DNA of 40,328 bases from Bacteroidales bacterium (GTDB lineage: Bacteria; Bacteroidota; Bacteroidia; Bacteroidales; VadinHA17). The stretch lies in assembly GCA_019429325.1 (NCBI GenBank), contig JAHYJA010000008.1:1-40328 (forward strand), in the 5' to 3' direction. Under the pieces are notes generated by a model. That model ran no database searches, was not told where the DNA came from, and saw only the letters and a program-made list of their open reading frames with translations. The position numbers were made by a program, and so were the translations under genes. Position 1 is the stretch's first letter. Every line of letters starts with the position of its first letter. Shown in pieces: positions 8,773 through 16,225 of this stretch.

Positions 8773-9453
8773 ATGAGTAATTCAGATGTGATAAGACAGA
8801 AAATTCATACCTTTGCTCTCACGAAGCGTGCAGAGGGCAAACCTGTCGGAACAGGGGGGTGTGGAGATCTGGCAGACCTTGCATTGAAATCAGCAAATGC
8901 CAAGAGTGCTGCTGATTATGGAAAAGTTACAGCGACATCTGTTAATCGCTGGGGTCAGAAAATCAATCTGGCAGACGCTAAACCGGGAGACATCTTACAA
9001 TTTGATCAGCATCTGGCAGAAGTGAAGAAAACAAGAAAATACGTAGTCAGCTTTCCAAACATGACTATCCTTAGATATGAAAAATTCTTGAGCCATTATT
9101 ACAGGAGAAGACACCATACTGCAATTGTTCATTCAAAATTAAGTAATGGCGAGTTGGTCGTCCTTGAACAACATGTTCAAAGGGGAAGCAAAATTATAGA
9201 AAATACGGTTGATTACGGGAAAATATATGCAGGCAATAAGTTACCCGTCAGTCATACAGAATGGGAAAAAATAACAATCAACGGATCCTGGGCAAAAGAG
9301 GTTAAATCTCTCTCAACAGACAGGAATTTTCATGCCCTGGCAGATAATGCACTGAAATTATACAGAGGAACCTCTTTTGACGTAAATGTAGAGACAATTA
9401 CCACTGTAACTGTCAAGGGCACCATTAATGCCTATTCCCCTGTACCTAAATGA
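8773..9453 (+). CDS. NlpC/P60-CHAP-like cysteine amidase, candidate T6SS effector
   Basis: This is a 226-residue protein without a signal peptide. I use ATG 8773, because the in-frame TTG at 8749 adds eight residues with no obvious role. It shows the layout of papain-fold peptidoglycan amidases/endopeptidases: a putative nucleophile Cys30 in 'GTGGCGDLADLAL', the strand 'AKPGDILQF' (residues 69-77; PGDI is a hallmark of NlpC/P60 and CHAP proteins), a putative catalytic His115 in 'RRRHHTAIVH', and a third polar residue likely in 'LEQH' (132-134). Cytoplasmic amidases of this type without a secretion signal are often T6SS cargo. The gene lies on the + strand and converges on the T6SS operon tail 48 bp away. 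Effector status is inference; the papain-like fold is fairly secure from motif order. No immunity gene is obvious beside it. Confidence 0.65.
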   Translation: MSNSDVIRQKIHTFALTKRAEGKPVGTGGCGDLADLALKSANAKSAADYGKVTATSVNRWGQKINLADAKPGDILQFDQHLAEVKKTRKYVVSFPNMTILRYEKFLSHYYRRRHHTAIVHSKLSNGELVVLEQHVQRGSKIIENTVDYGKIYAGNKLPVSHTEWEKITINGSWAKEVKSLSTDRNFHALADNALKLYRGTSFDVNVETITTVTVKGTINAYSPVPK

Positions 9454-9501
9454 CCTGGAATTAACATGTTGAAGAAAAGCATGAGATTTGTAAATATGAA
9501 T

Positions 9502-10272
9502 TTAATCCATCCCCTCACTACGTCTTCTTCTGTCCTTATGAGCCTCTGCCATTGAGATCCTATTGATTCTCTCAGCTACTTGCTGCATCAGGGGGGCGTC
9601 ATGTTCCGTCATAAGAAGCTGGGCATCAGTGAAAGCCTCAATAAGCTTAACATAATCCCTTTGATTGGTTTCCGCACCATAATTGTTATTGGCATATCTC
9701 AGTCTTTGCAGCACAACTATATTAAGGGTTTTGAAAGCATTGTCAACTGAATTGCCGCCTCCCAGGCCAATATTATGAGTCAATTCTGATAGCAGACGTT
9801 TCATATTCTCTTTTGTTGGATCTCTTCTGACAAGCTTGCAGAGAGATAATATTATCCTATCAGATTCCACGAGCAATTCTTCGGATAATTTCTGGCAGTC
9901 GTCTGACGATCCTTTAATCATACGCTGTGTTGCTTTGTTTAACTCGCTTTTTGCACGTCGGTGAAATTTCTCAATATCTTCATTAGTATATTCCTTGAAT
10001 TGCCGGAATTTGAGTTCCTCTATATGCTTGTGAACATTTCTCCACATTATTCTGAAATGCACCAGTTCATTATTAAGAGCTTTGAGATCAGGGCCAATAA
10101 GGGAGTAGACCTGGTCCTGCGACGGACCGATGTAGGGCACAAAGAAGGCATACACCATCTCATTATCTTCAAGTTTTTGTATAACCTGGGTGATTAAGGA
10201 TATCCGCCTGAGGATCTTTTCCTCCAGTACCTTATACCCCGCTATTTCGGCCTGAATTTTGGATACTGACAT
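9502..10272 (-). CDS. Hypothetical helical protein at the end of the T6SS operon
   Basis: This is a 256-residue protein I do not recognise. It is almost entirely helical and charged, with no signal peptide and no membrane segment. Stretches such as residues 1-35 and 85-130 look able to form coiled coils. It ends in a very basic segment (DRRRRSEGMD). It is the last gene of the - strand series that begins with clpV, 54 bp after the 86-residue gene. From position it could be an immunity protein, a cargo chaperone or an adaptor, or a structural accessory of the T6SS; the sequence alone does not decide. It is not like TssN, TssO, TssP, TssQ or TssR, most of which carry membrane anchors or signals. 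Confidence 0.6.
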   Translation of the reverse strand: MSVSKIQAEIAGYKVLEEKILRRISLITQVIQKLEDNEMVYAFFVPYIGPSQDQVYSLIGPDLKALNNELVHFRIMWRNVHKHIEELKFRQFKEYTNEDIEKFHRRAKSELNKATQRMIKGSSDDCQKLSEELLVESDRIILSLCKLVRRDPTKENMKRLLSELTHNIGLGGGNSVDNAFKTLNIVVLQRLRYANNNYGAETNQRDYVKLIEAFTDAQLLMTEHDAPLMQQVAERINRISMAEAHKDRRRRSEGMD

Positions 10273-10326
10273 AATGCTTAATAAGATCTTCTAAATTAAT
10301 AAACTTGTCGGGGCATTTCAGAATAA

Positions 10327-10587
10327 CTAAAATGGAAGCGGTATCCGGCCACAATCCTTGATATCCTTTCCGGTTGCTCGTGCTCTCCAACCTTCCCAAC
10401 AAATGAAATCTGTCCCATGCTGTAATCTCCTTAGTCCTGATAATTCTAAAGCATCAGGAAGCCATTCTACAAAGTATTGATAACAATAGTGATTGTCAAA
10501 AGCCAGTTCAAATGGAATATTAATTGAAATTCTAATCCTGATTTTTTTGTAAAAGATTGATAATTTGACAGATGTTGATCCGTTCAT
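10327..10587 (-). CDS. Small hypothetical protein between T6SS cargo and tail gene
   Basis: This 86-residue reading frame starts at ATG 10587, 26 bp downstream of the cargo-like gene at 10614-11444. The protein has a beta-rich N-terminal half (KLSIFYKKIRIRISINIPF) and a C-terminal half with two Trp and two Cys (ICWEGWRARATGKDIKDCG). No signal peptide or transmembrane helix is visible. Its small size and position directly behind a putative effector would suit an immunity protein or a small adaptor, but I recognise no family. Its spacing and orientation within the operon support it as a real gene. Confidence 0.5.
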   Translation of the reverse strand: MNGSTSVKLSIFYKKIRIRISINIPFELAFDNHYCYQYFVEWLPDALELSGLRRLQHGTDFICWEGWRARATGKDIKDCGRIPLPF

Positions 10588-10613
10588 ATTTTCTTATTAT
10601 TAACAAAATCCAA

Positions 10614-11444
10614 TTATAGCAAGCAGACACCTGTAAGCCTCGGCAAACTTTCTGACCAGGTTTTAAAACTTCTGCCACCAGGAAATGCTGTAAAAACCCT
10701 ATCTCTTCCTTCAAAACTAAATGTTTCTTTTATAGTAGAGCGGTATTGACTAATAGTGCCGGCAGAAACCGGCACATTCCAAATTTCTGCAAGTCTTTTT
10801 ATAAAATCCCTTCCAATTTTCCCCAACGCAACTTTACATCCATGCAGCTCAACGCAGGTGTACACGCCGAAAATTGAACGGAGTTTTCTTAACTCAGGTT
10901 CAATCTTTTCCAGATTAGTAGATTCTATTGATGATAATTCATCAGGAGAGATAAATATTCTATATCCATTTCTATCTTCAATAACTCTCCTGCCAAATGA
11001 TATCCCTTGTTTTCCAGGTCCACCATGGCCATGAAAACGTAACAAAACCAAAGAAGACGGATTTCCGGCACGGCTTCTAATTTGTCTTATTGCTTCAGCA
11101 AGTCCGTTACACATGGCGCCGACAACTATAGGATTAGCACCTACTCTATTAAATGGATCAAGTCTGTTTTCTGTATTACCCATCCAGTCTTCAGTAACAT
11201 CAACACTATCAATAATTCTGAATCCTGTACCTTCAATGAGTTTAGGCCAGGTTTCCTGACCAACACTACCATCAACTTTGATATGTTTTAACTTCTGAAA
11301 GTCGATCACTGCTTTTCTTGTTTTCGGACCAAAAACTCCGTCGACTGTAATCCCTTTACGCTCTGCCTGTCTGTTAAGTAATAACTGCAATATGGATACC
11401 ATAGGTAAAGTATCACCTATTTGAAGATATTTAAATGTGCTCAT
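10614..11444 (-). CDS. Peptidoglycan-binding domain fused to a clan-CD-protease-like domain, candidate T6SS cargo
   Basis: This is a 276-residue protein with no signal peptide. Residues about 8-70 form a PG_binding_1 domain: 'VSILQLLLNRQ', 'GITVDGVFGPKTRKAVIDFQ', 'VDGSVGQETWPKL'. Residues about 100-260 form an alpha/beta domain with a 'LRFHGHGG' strand (His138, His140), then 'GVYTCVELHGCKVA' (Cys197, His201, Cys203). This His-Gly and Gly-Cys spacing resembles caspase-fold (clan CD) proteins and DUF4347-like domains. It lies in the T6SS operon, 101 bp after the PAAR gene. A cell-wall-binding module plus a hydrolase-like fold with no export signal is what a secreted antibacterial cargo protein might look like. 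An alternative is that the domain is catalytically inactive and structural. The first domain is secure; the second is a family guess. Confidence 0.7.
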   Translation of the reverse strand: MSTFKYLQIGDTLPMVSILQLLLNRQAERKGITVDGVFGPKTRKAVIDFQKLKHIKVDGSVGQETWPKLIEGTGFRIIDSVDVTEDWMGNTENRLDPFNRVGANPIVVGAMCNGLAEAIRQIRSRAGNPSSLVLLRFHGHGGPGKQGISFGRRVIEDRNGYRIFISPDELSSIESTNLEKIEPELRKLRSIFGVYTCVELHGCKVALGKIGRDFIKRLAEIWNVPVSAGTISQYRSTIKETFSFEGRDRVFTAFPGGRSFKTWSESLPRLTGVCLL

Positions 11445-11545
11445 TATTATCCTTGTTATTATACGTTTGTATCAAGTTGTCTTATAATGGAATTATAGAA
11501 ACAGGTCTCCATAACGATTCTACTTCGATAATCCCAGATTGGATT

Positions 11546-11848
11546 TTACCCTCCTATCAATACCTGAGGGAATCCCATAACTATTACACCACCATGGGCA
11601 GTCTGGTCGCCCATCCGGGCGGCCGGCTGACCACCGATCAACACTGTGGCGGAACCAATGATTATTGAGTCGGGTGGACCGACGCAGGTTGCCAAATCTC
11701 CCATTCTGGCGGCAGGCTGACCACCAATAAGTACCGTTGGACATCCAGGAGGCAGAATAGGGCCCCCAACATGAGGAACAGGAGGAACGCCCGGTGTCAC
11801 CATCGGACAGGTATGCATATCACCGATACGTGCAGCTGGCTTGCTCAT
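11546..11848 (-). CDS. PAAR-domain spike-tip protein
   Basis: This is a 100-residue PAAR protein that caps the VgrG spike of the T6SS. It starts with 'KPAARIGDMHTCP' and contains two further 'TVLIGGQPAARMGD' repeats plus the final 'GFPQVLIGG'. It has the glycine-, proline- and His/Cys-rich layout of the family, which binds a metal at the tip. No C-terminal toxin extension is present, so cargo must be recruited separately. ATG 11848 is chosen over TTG 11851. It starts 8 bp after the end of tssK on the same strand, which supports co-transcription. Confidence 0.9.
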   Translation of the reverse strand: MSKPAARIGDMHTCPMVTPGVPPVPHVGGPILPPGCPTVLIGGQPAARMGDLATCVGPPDSIIIGSATVLIGGQPAARMGDQTAHGGVIVMGFPQVLIGG

Positions 11849-11856
11849 CAATTATT

Positions 11857-12993
11857 CTAATTAATCCTTTTCCCATCCTTGATAATTACCGGACCGTGTC
11901 TTGGTTGGGGTTTGCTCTCCTTAACAGGCTGCTCAGCTTTACCGGCAAAGACCATCTTTTCAAAAAGGTCATTGACCAGAGTAAGGTAATTTTCCACCTT
12001 GCTTACAGAAACGTAAATATCCTGGTGATCATATTCCAGGTTCATCAGCTCGAAAGCTGAATTATCAAGGTCCCGCGACGAAATCCATCGACTTAAATAA
12101 TTCAGTACTTCCTCGCGGTCATATTCGGACAACCAGCTCAATGCTGACTTGAACAATCGTGCAAAATTTATAAAGAACTCTATGAAGTAAACCGGCGGTA
12201 AAGATTTTAGCAGCAGTTTGTAATTACTTAAATTAATTGTCAGATAATAAACAAGCTTTTCAATAATATATACCAGGTTTATTTCAAGTTTGTTCTGACT
12301 CAAACGGTTCTTTCTCAGGTACTCTGCAAGCGCATTTGTAATTCTTTCAACCGTATTTCCATACTTGTGATAATATTCAACCAAGGAAGGGTAGGCATCT
12401 ACCCTTGTACATGGTGGTATGTATTCAGTATTGAATTGAACCTCATGTGCTATTACATGAAACCTGCCGACAGTAATGTGATTCTTCCACATTTGTGATG
12501 AATTCACCTGTTTCGTGGGAACAGCGTGAAGCTGGTATTCGGACATGACAAACGGATGTCGGAAAGGCACTTCATTCTCAGCAGGTACTCCTACCGGCAC
12601 TCTCTTTTCAGGAAAAACAGCAAGGATAATATCAAACATTTCATTTGAAGCCTCAGCAACATTAAAATCAAAAGCTAATTTGTCGACAGGATATTGAAAG
12701 TTCTGAATGTCCCGGGAAGTTATTTCAATCCTTACACCTCCTTTAGTAAGTGCACGGCAGTCAGTTAATTTTATGTTTATCTGGTTGTTCTGATCAATAT
12801 TGACCATTAATTTTAACGAGGAATCTGAATCTCCGCTGCATTCCAGTAAACCATAATTAAAATCATTAAGTTGGATTGATATACTATCCCTGATACTATC
12901 TAAAATCCAGTTGTCAAGACCTGTAAATTGATCTTTGTTCAACTTCATCCCGTCTATCCAGTTTATTGCGTAGCTTCTTTTTTCCGGTAGCAT
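11857..12993 (-). CDS. tssK: T6SS baseplate protein TssK (Bacteroidota type)
   Basis: This 378-residue protein fits TssK, the trimeric adaptor that joins the T6SS baseplate to the membrane complex. The N-terminus has the family's 'NWIDGMKLNKDQF' motif (the W-x-D-G-M-x-L pattern that opens TssK proteins). A long, mostly helical C-terminal half follows (LVYIIEKLVYYLTINLSNYKLLLKSL and on). It lies directly after tssG with an 11-bp gap. The last 25 residues are basic and look disordered. Bacteroidota TssK is divergent from proteobacterial TssK, so the name rests on the N-terminal motif, length and gene order. Confidence 0.8.
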   Translation of the reverse strand: MLPEKRSYAINWIDGMKLNKDQFTGLDNWILDSIRDSISIQLNDFNYGLLECSGDSDSSLKLMVNIDQNNQINIKLTDCRALTKGGVRIEITSRDIQNFQYPVDKLAFDFNVAEASNEMFDIILAVFPEKRVPVGVPAENEVPFRHPFVMSEYQLHAVPTKQVNSSQMWKNHITVGRFHVIAHEVQFNTEYIPPCTRVDAYPSLVEYYHKYGNTVERITNALAEYLRKNRLSQNKLEINLVYIIEKLVYYLTINLSNYKLLLKSLPPVYFIEFFINFARLFKSALSWLSEYDREEVLNYLSRWISSRDLDNSAFELMNLEYDHQDIYVSVSKVENYLTLVNDLFEKMVFAGKAEQPVKESKPQPRHGPVIIKDGKRIN

Positions 12994-13004
12994 ATTGTTT
13001 CTAT

Positions 13005-13910
13005 TTATAAATTAGTACTATAGCCAAGCCTGCTCTCATATTCCTTTTCACCCAGAATAAAAACACTATCATTCTTATCCAGGATGATTTGAACGTATAC
13101 ATTTAAATCGGCCTGCATGAATAACTCTATGAGCCGTTTGACCACTCTCTGCTTGATTCCATAAAGATAACTTACTAACGAATTGCTGTCAGCAAGCGGA
13201 CCTATCTGAATAACAATTCCCGGATTATGATCAGTATAAGAAGTGCCTAAAAGCGTATTATAGCCCAGGGTGTTATTCCCAAGTGTTGAAAAATTATGGC
13301 TATAAGTCAAGACCGCAGGATAATATACGGCATTGATTTTGACTTCTTCCTGCAGAATTATCCTGAAACATGTCTCAACAAGGCTTATATTTCCTGATAT
13401 CTTCGGTATATGTGGCAGGATAAAGAATAATGAAGCCTTCTGATACATACTGAGCTCCAGCTTATTAAGGTCAAAAAAGTCAATAAATTCCTGAATTGTC
13501 TCCGGGGAGTAGAAAAAATTTTGTTCAAAGATCTCTTTATAAACAAAATATTTGAAGAATTCCTGTTCAAGAGGCATAAAGAATAATCTGGCTTTTTTTT
13601 CCTCATCCCTGTGCTTACGGAATTCTTCAAGAGTCTCCTTTCTGTCCTTGAAATATTTTTTGGTACCTGAATGGAAAAACCCCTCCGGAAGCAAATCGTA
13701 AAATCCCTCCCGTTGCAGGAATATGTGCCAATCCGACTCACCAGAGTCATTTTTTCGCACCTCGATTTTCTCAATTTCCTTAGTAAAGAAACGCCTGAAG
13801 ATCCCTGATAAATGAACAATAACATTTGATTCGTCAATCTTTTTATTAGCAACAAGATGACTGACAATCACCTCGGCAAGGAAATCAATATTTTCCTGTT
13901 TATTGATCAT
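13005..13910 (-). CDS. tssG: T6SS baseplate protein TssG-like
   Basis: This 301-residue protein, in the position always held by tssG (directly after tssF), is assigned to the TssG baseplate wedge protein. Visible features are the helical middle with 'LEQEFFKYFVYKEIFEQNFF', the segment 'LVETCFRIILQEEVKINAVYYP' and the late strand 'PGIVIQIGPLAD', consistent with the divergent Bacteroidota TssG. ATG 13910 is preferred; an upstream in-frame TTG at 13931 would add seven residues and leave 6 bp to the tssF stop. With ATG 13910 the gap is 27 bp. TssG forms a heteromer with two TssF copies in the baseplate. Confidence 0.75.
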   Translation of the reverse strand: MINKQENIDFLAEVIVSHLVANKKIDESNVIVHLSGIFRRFFTKEIEKIEVRKNDSGESDWHIFLQREGFYDLLPEGFFHSGTKKYFKDRKETLEEFRKHRDEEKKARLFFMPLEQEFFKYFVYKEIFEQNFFYSPETIQEFIDFFDLNKLELSMYQKASLFFILPHIPKISGNISLVETCFRIILQEEVKINAVYYPAVLTYSHNFSTLGNNTLGYNTLLGTSYTDHNPGIVIQIGPLADSNSLVSYLYGIKQRVVKRLIELFMQADLNVYVQIILDKNDSVFILGEKEYESRLGYSTNL

Positions 13911-13937
13911 GTTTATGCCATTACAGCTCAATTTTCC

Positions 13938-15767
13938 CTAATCCTCATACATAAAATTATACTTATAAATGCAGGATGACTTCCGGTAGAGTGTATTGCT
14001 CATGTACTTCACCATATTTTCCTTTTCAGCAATACTCATCCCTTTTCTGAACCTCAGTCTGACATTGATACAATTCTGGAATCCGTTTTTAGTTCCCTTT
14101 ATTATCATTCCTCCCGGGCTGACATATACTTCTTCAAGGTCACTGCCAAGTTCGGCAAAACAAATAACCCGGATATCTTCCACTGTCACCACCCTGTCTC
14201 TTGCCAGTAATTCTTTTTTAAAAAGAAAGATCCGTTCAATCTGGTCAGGGGGATTTCTTCCACCTGCGGAGGTAACAAGTAACTTAAGATTCTTTTTATC
14301 AAAATCGTTATTAAGAAGATTGCTTCCCCTTTGAATATTATTCCCGAAAGTCCCGGAAGTTGACCAGAATTCCAGCCATACATCCTCAACCATTTCAGAT
14401 TTTATAATTATGAAATGCGTATTTGCTTTTAAATCTTTTAGTTTTGAAATATTCAAAGTCAGGCGATTAATAATTATTCTCAGATCGTTTAGCTCTTTTT
14501 CAATTACTGAACTGCCCAATGATTTAAAAGCAACATGCTCTTCCCTTAGTAATTCAATAAGATATTGTATATAGTCCCTGGCATTGCGTTCATCAAAACG
14601 CTTAACACCATCCGTTCTGATCGTATAGGTACCCGGGGCAAAGTCACTCAGACGCCTAAAAGGGACTTCCTGGTAATTAATATGATTACTGCTGATTATA
14701 TTCCTGACAGAGAAAAAATGATCATCAGTAATTACAGGTAATATATTCAGGTCATCATTCAGAGTAAAAGGACGGTTTGAAGTATGCAATCTGCGATTTA
14801 TTACCGGGAATGAATTAAGCGTACAAACCGTTGAGGTTAAGTATTCCACAGGAAATACTTCAGGGAATTCAATCCTTATCCAGCACAATTCTTCTTTTAA
14901 TTTTGTCAGTTCATCTACAGGGAAAAATTCTGCCAGATCGGATGGATATTTCTCCAATCCTGGCATAATATCCCCGGTAATTGTAATGAAATGGCCTTCG
15001 AACAAGCTGTTGATCTTCTTCTCAGTTTTATGATTGATATCCAGAAAACTCAAAATATCTATAGTATCAGATTCAGATCTGTCATCAATTTCAATACTAA
15101 ATCCACTTTTTATCTGTATTTCCAAACCATCTGATGATAGTTTGATCAGGGGTAACAGTTTTAGATAATCCTCTTTATCAGTGGTATTTATCCAATCGAA
15201 ATATAACGATATATCTTTGAGGCTCTTGACAGACGGATTAATTCTTAGGCCTATCCATAAATGGTTTTTATGAGGTCTGTTAACGGTTTCCGATTTAATG
15301 GCCGGTTCTTTAAAAAGAAGTTCTTTGACCATGTATATCTCATGTATGGTTGCCATCATAGCCACTTCCGAATCGACCAGTCTGAATCTTGAAGTCGGAG
15401 AGAAAGCGACCTTCTTATGGGATATTTTGTTGGATGAATCAATAATCTCTTTGTCGAAGAAGAACTGGTCAGTCTGATCTGTAAAGCGTTCAGGAAAAAC
15501 AGGTTTTGCGTGAAGTATTGAATAAGAAGGAGATGGGAAAATATACACTTCCGGCAGGAGGATCTGAGATACCTTTTCCAGTATTCTTGTCTGCGAAAGG
15601 TTAAGTTCTGTGGAAAGTCTTTCAAATTCAAAGGCACAGGCACCAAAGAGCAGATCAATCACCGGGTCAAAGCCTTCAGTTTCTGACTCTGCGTAATCCC
15701 ATATTTTAGCAGAAGATTTTTTTAATCTCGCATGTATGACTTCCTTCCTGTTATTATTCAGTTCCAT
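13938..15767 (-). CDS. tssF: T6SS baseplate protein TssF
   Basis: This is a 609-residue TssF (VasA-like) baseplate wedge protein. The N-terminal signature is visible: 'GFDPVIDLLFGACAFEFERL', followed by 'LPEVYIFPSPSYSILHAKP', which is the family's L-L-P-x-x-x-x-P-x-P-S-x-x-I pattern. The C-terminal part contains 'SAGGRNPPDQIERIFLFKKE' and 'VTVEDIRVICFAELG', which resembles gpJ/gp6-like baseplate proteins. It sits between tssE and tssG, 9 bp after the tssE stop. The product binds TssG and TssE and positions the sheath on the spike complex. Confidence 0.88.
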   Translation of the reverse strand: MELNNNRKEVIHARLKKSSAKIWDYAESETEGFDPVIDLLFGACAFEFERLSTELNLSQTRILEKVSQILLPEVYIFPSPSYSILHAKPVFPERFTDQTDQFFFDKEIIDSSNKISHKKVAFSPTSRFRLVDSEVAMMATIHEIYMVKELLFKEPAIKSETVNRPHKNHLWIGLRINPSVKSLKDISLYFDWINTTDKEDYLKLLPLIKLSSDGLEIQIKSGFSIEIDDRSESDTIDILSFLDINHKTEKKINSLFEGHFITITGDIMPGLEKYPSDLAEFFPVDELTKLKEELCWIRIEFPEVFPVEYLTSTVCTLNSFPVINRRLHTSNRPFTLNDDLNILPVITDDHFFSVRNIISSNHINYQEVPFRRLSDFAPGTYTIRTDGVKRFDERNARDYIQYLIELLREEHVAFKSLGSSVIEKELNDLRIIINRLTLNISKLKDLKANTHFIIIKSEMVEDVWLEFWSTSGTFGNNIQRGSNLLNNDFDKKNLKLLVTSAGGRNPPDQIERIFLFKKELLARDRVVTVEDIRVICFAELGSDLEEVYVSPGGMIIKGTKNGFQNCINVRLRFRKGMSIAEKENMVKYMSNTLYRKSSCIYKYNFMYED

Positions 15768-15776
15768 AATCTGTAA

Positions 15777-16214
15777 TTATCCTATGGACAATGGGCTAAA
15801 AAAGAGAAATTCATAATGTTGGAAAGGTTCATTCAGATGTTTTATGATTCCGCTTATTTGTATAGTGATTTTCTTCTTAAGCCTTAATGGCTGATCGCGG
15901 TACTTTTCCATAATTTCTGCATCTTCCATATCCAGGTTTAATTTAACATCTTTCAGCCGGGGCTCATTTTGTTCGATTGAATGTAGCATAAGAGATTTCA
16001 TTTCATCCTTCCAGTCAGCTACATTTGTTATGGTACTGTAATCTTTATTCCAGATCAGGCAGCCATATTCCCTGTTAAAACGGTTTTCGTTATAATGTGT
16101 TTTGATAATCAGGTCTATGTTCATGCGAATGGAATCTTTCAGGTCGCATAAACGATGCGGCTGTTTTTCAATCAGTCCCCCGGTATCAAGTGGAAATGTG
16201 TAATAATATTTCAC
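15777..16214 (-). CDS. tssE: T6SS baseplate protein TssE (gp25-like)
   Basis: This 145-residue protein is of the GPW/gp25 family. It shows 'DLKDSIRMNIDLIIKTH', then 'NRFNREYGCLIWN', where the R-x-x-x-x-G-C-x-x-W pattern matches gp25-like proteins. A helix and 'EPRLKDVKLNLDM' strand follow, and the C-terminus is amphipathic beta. TssE initiates sheath polymerisation at the baseplate. The start codon is GTG at 16214, 11 bp after the vgrG stop; no ATG precedes the conserved region. The neighbours vgrG upstream and tssF downstream agree with the call. Confidence 0.85.
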   Translation of the reverse strand: MKYYYTFPLDTGGLIEKQPHRLCDLKDSIRMNIDLIIKTHYNENRFNREYGCLIWNKDYSTITNVADWKDEMKSLMLHSIEQNEPRLKDVKLNLDMEDAEIMEKYRDQPLRLKKKITIQISGIIKHLNEPFQHYEFLFFSPLSIG

Positions 16215-16225
16215 ACTGTGGTTTG

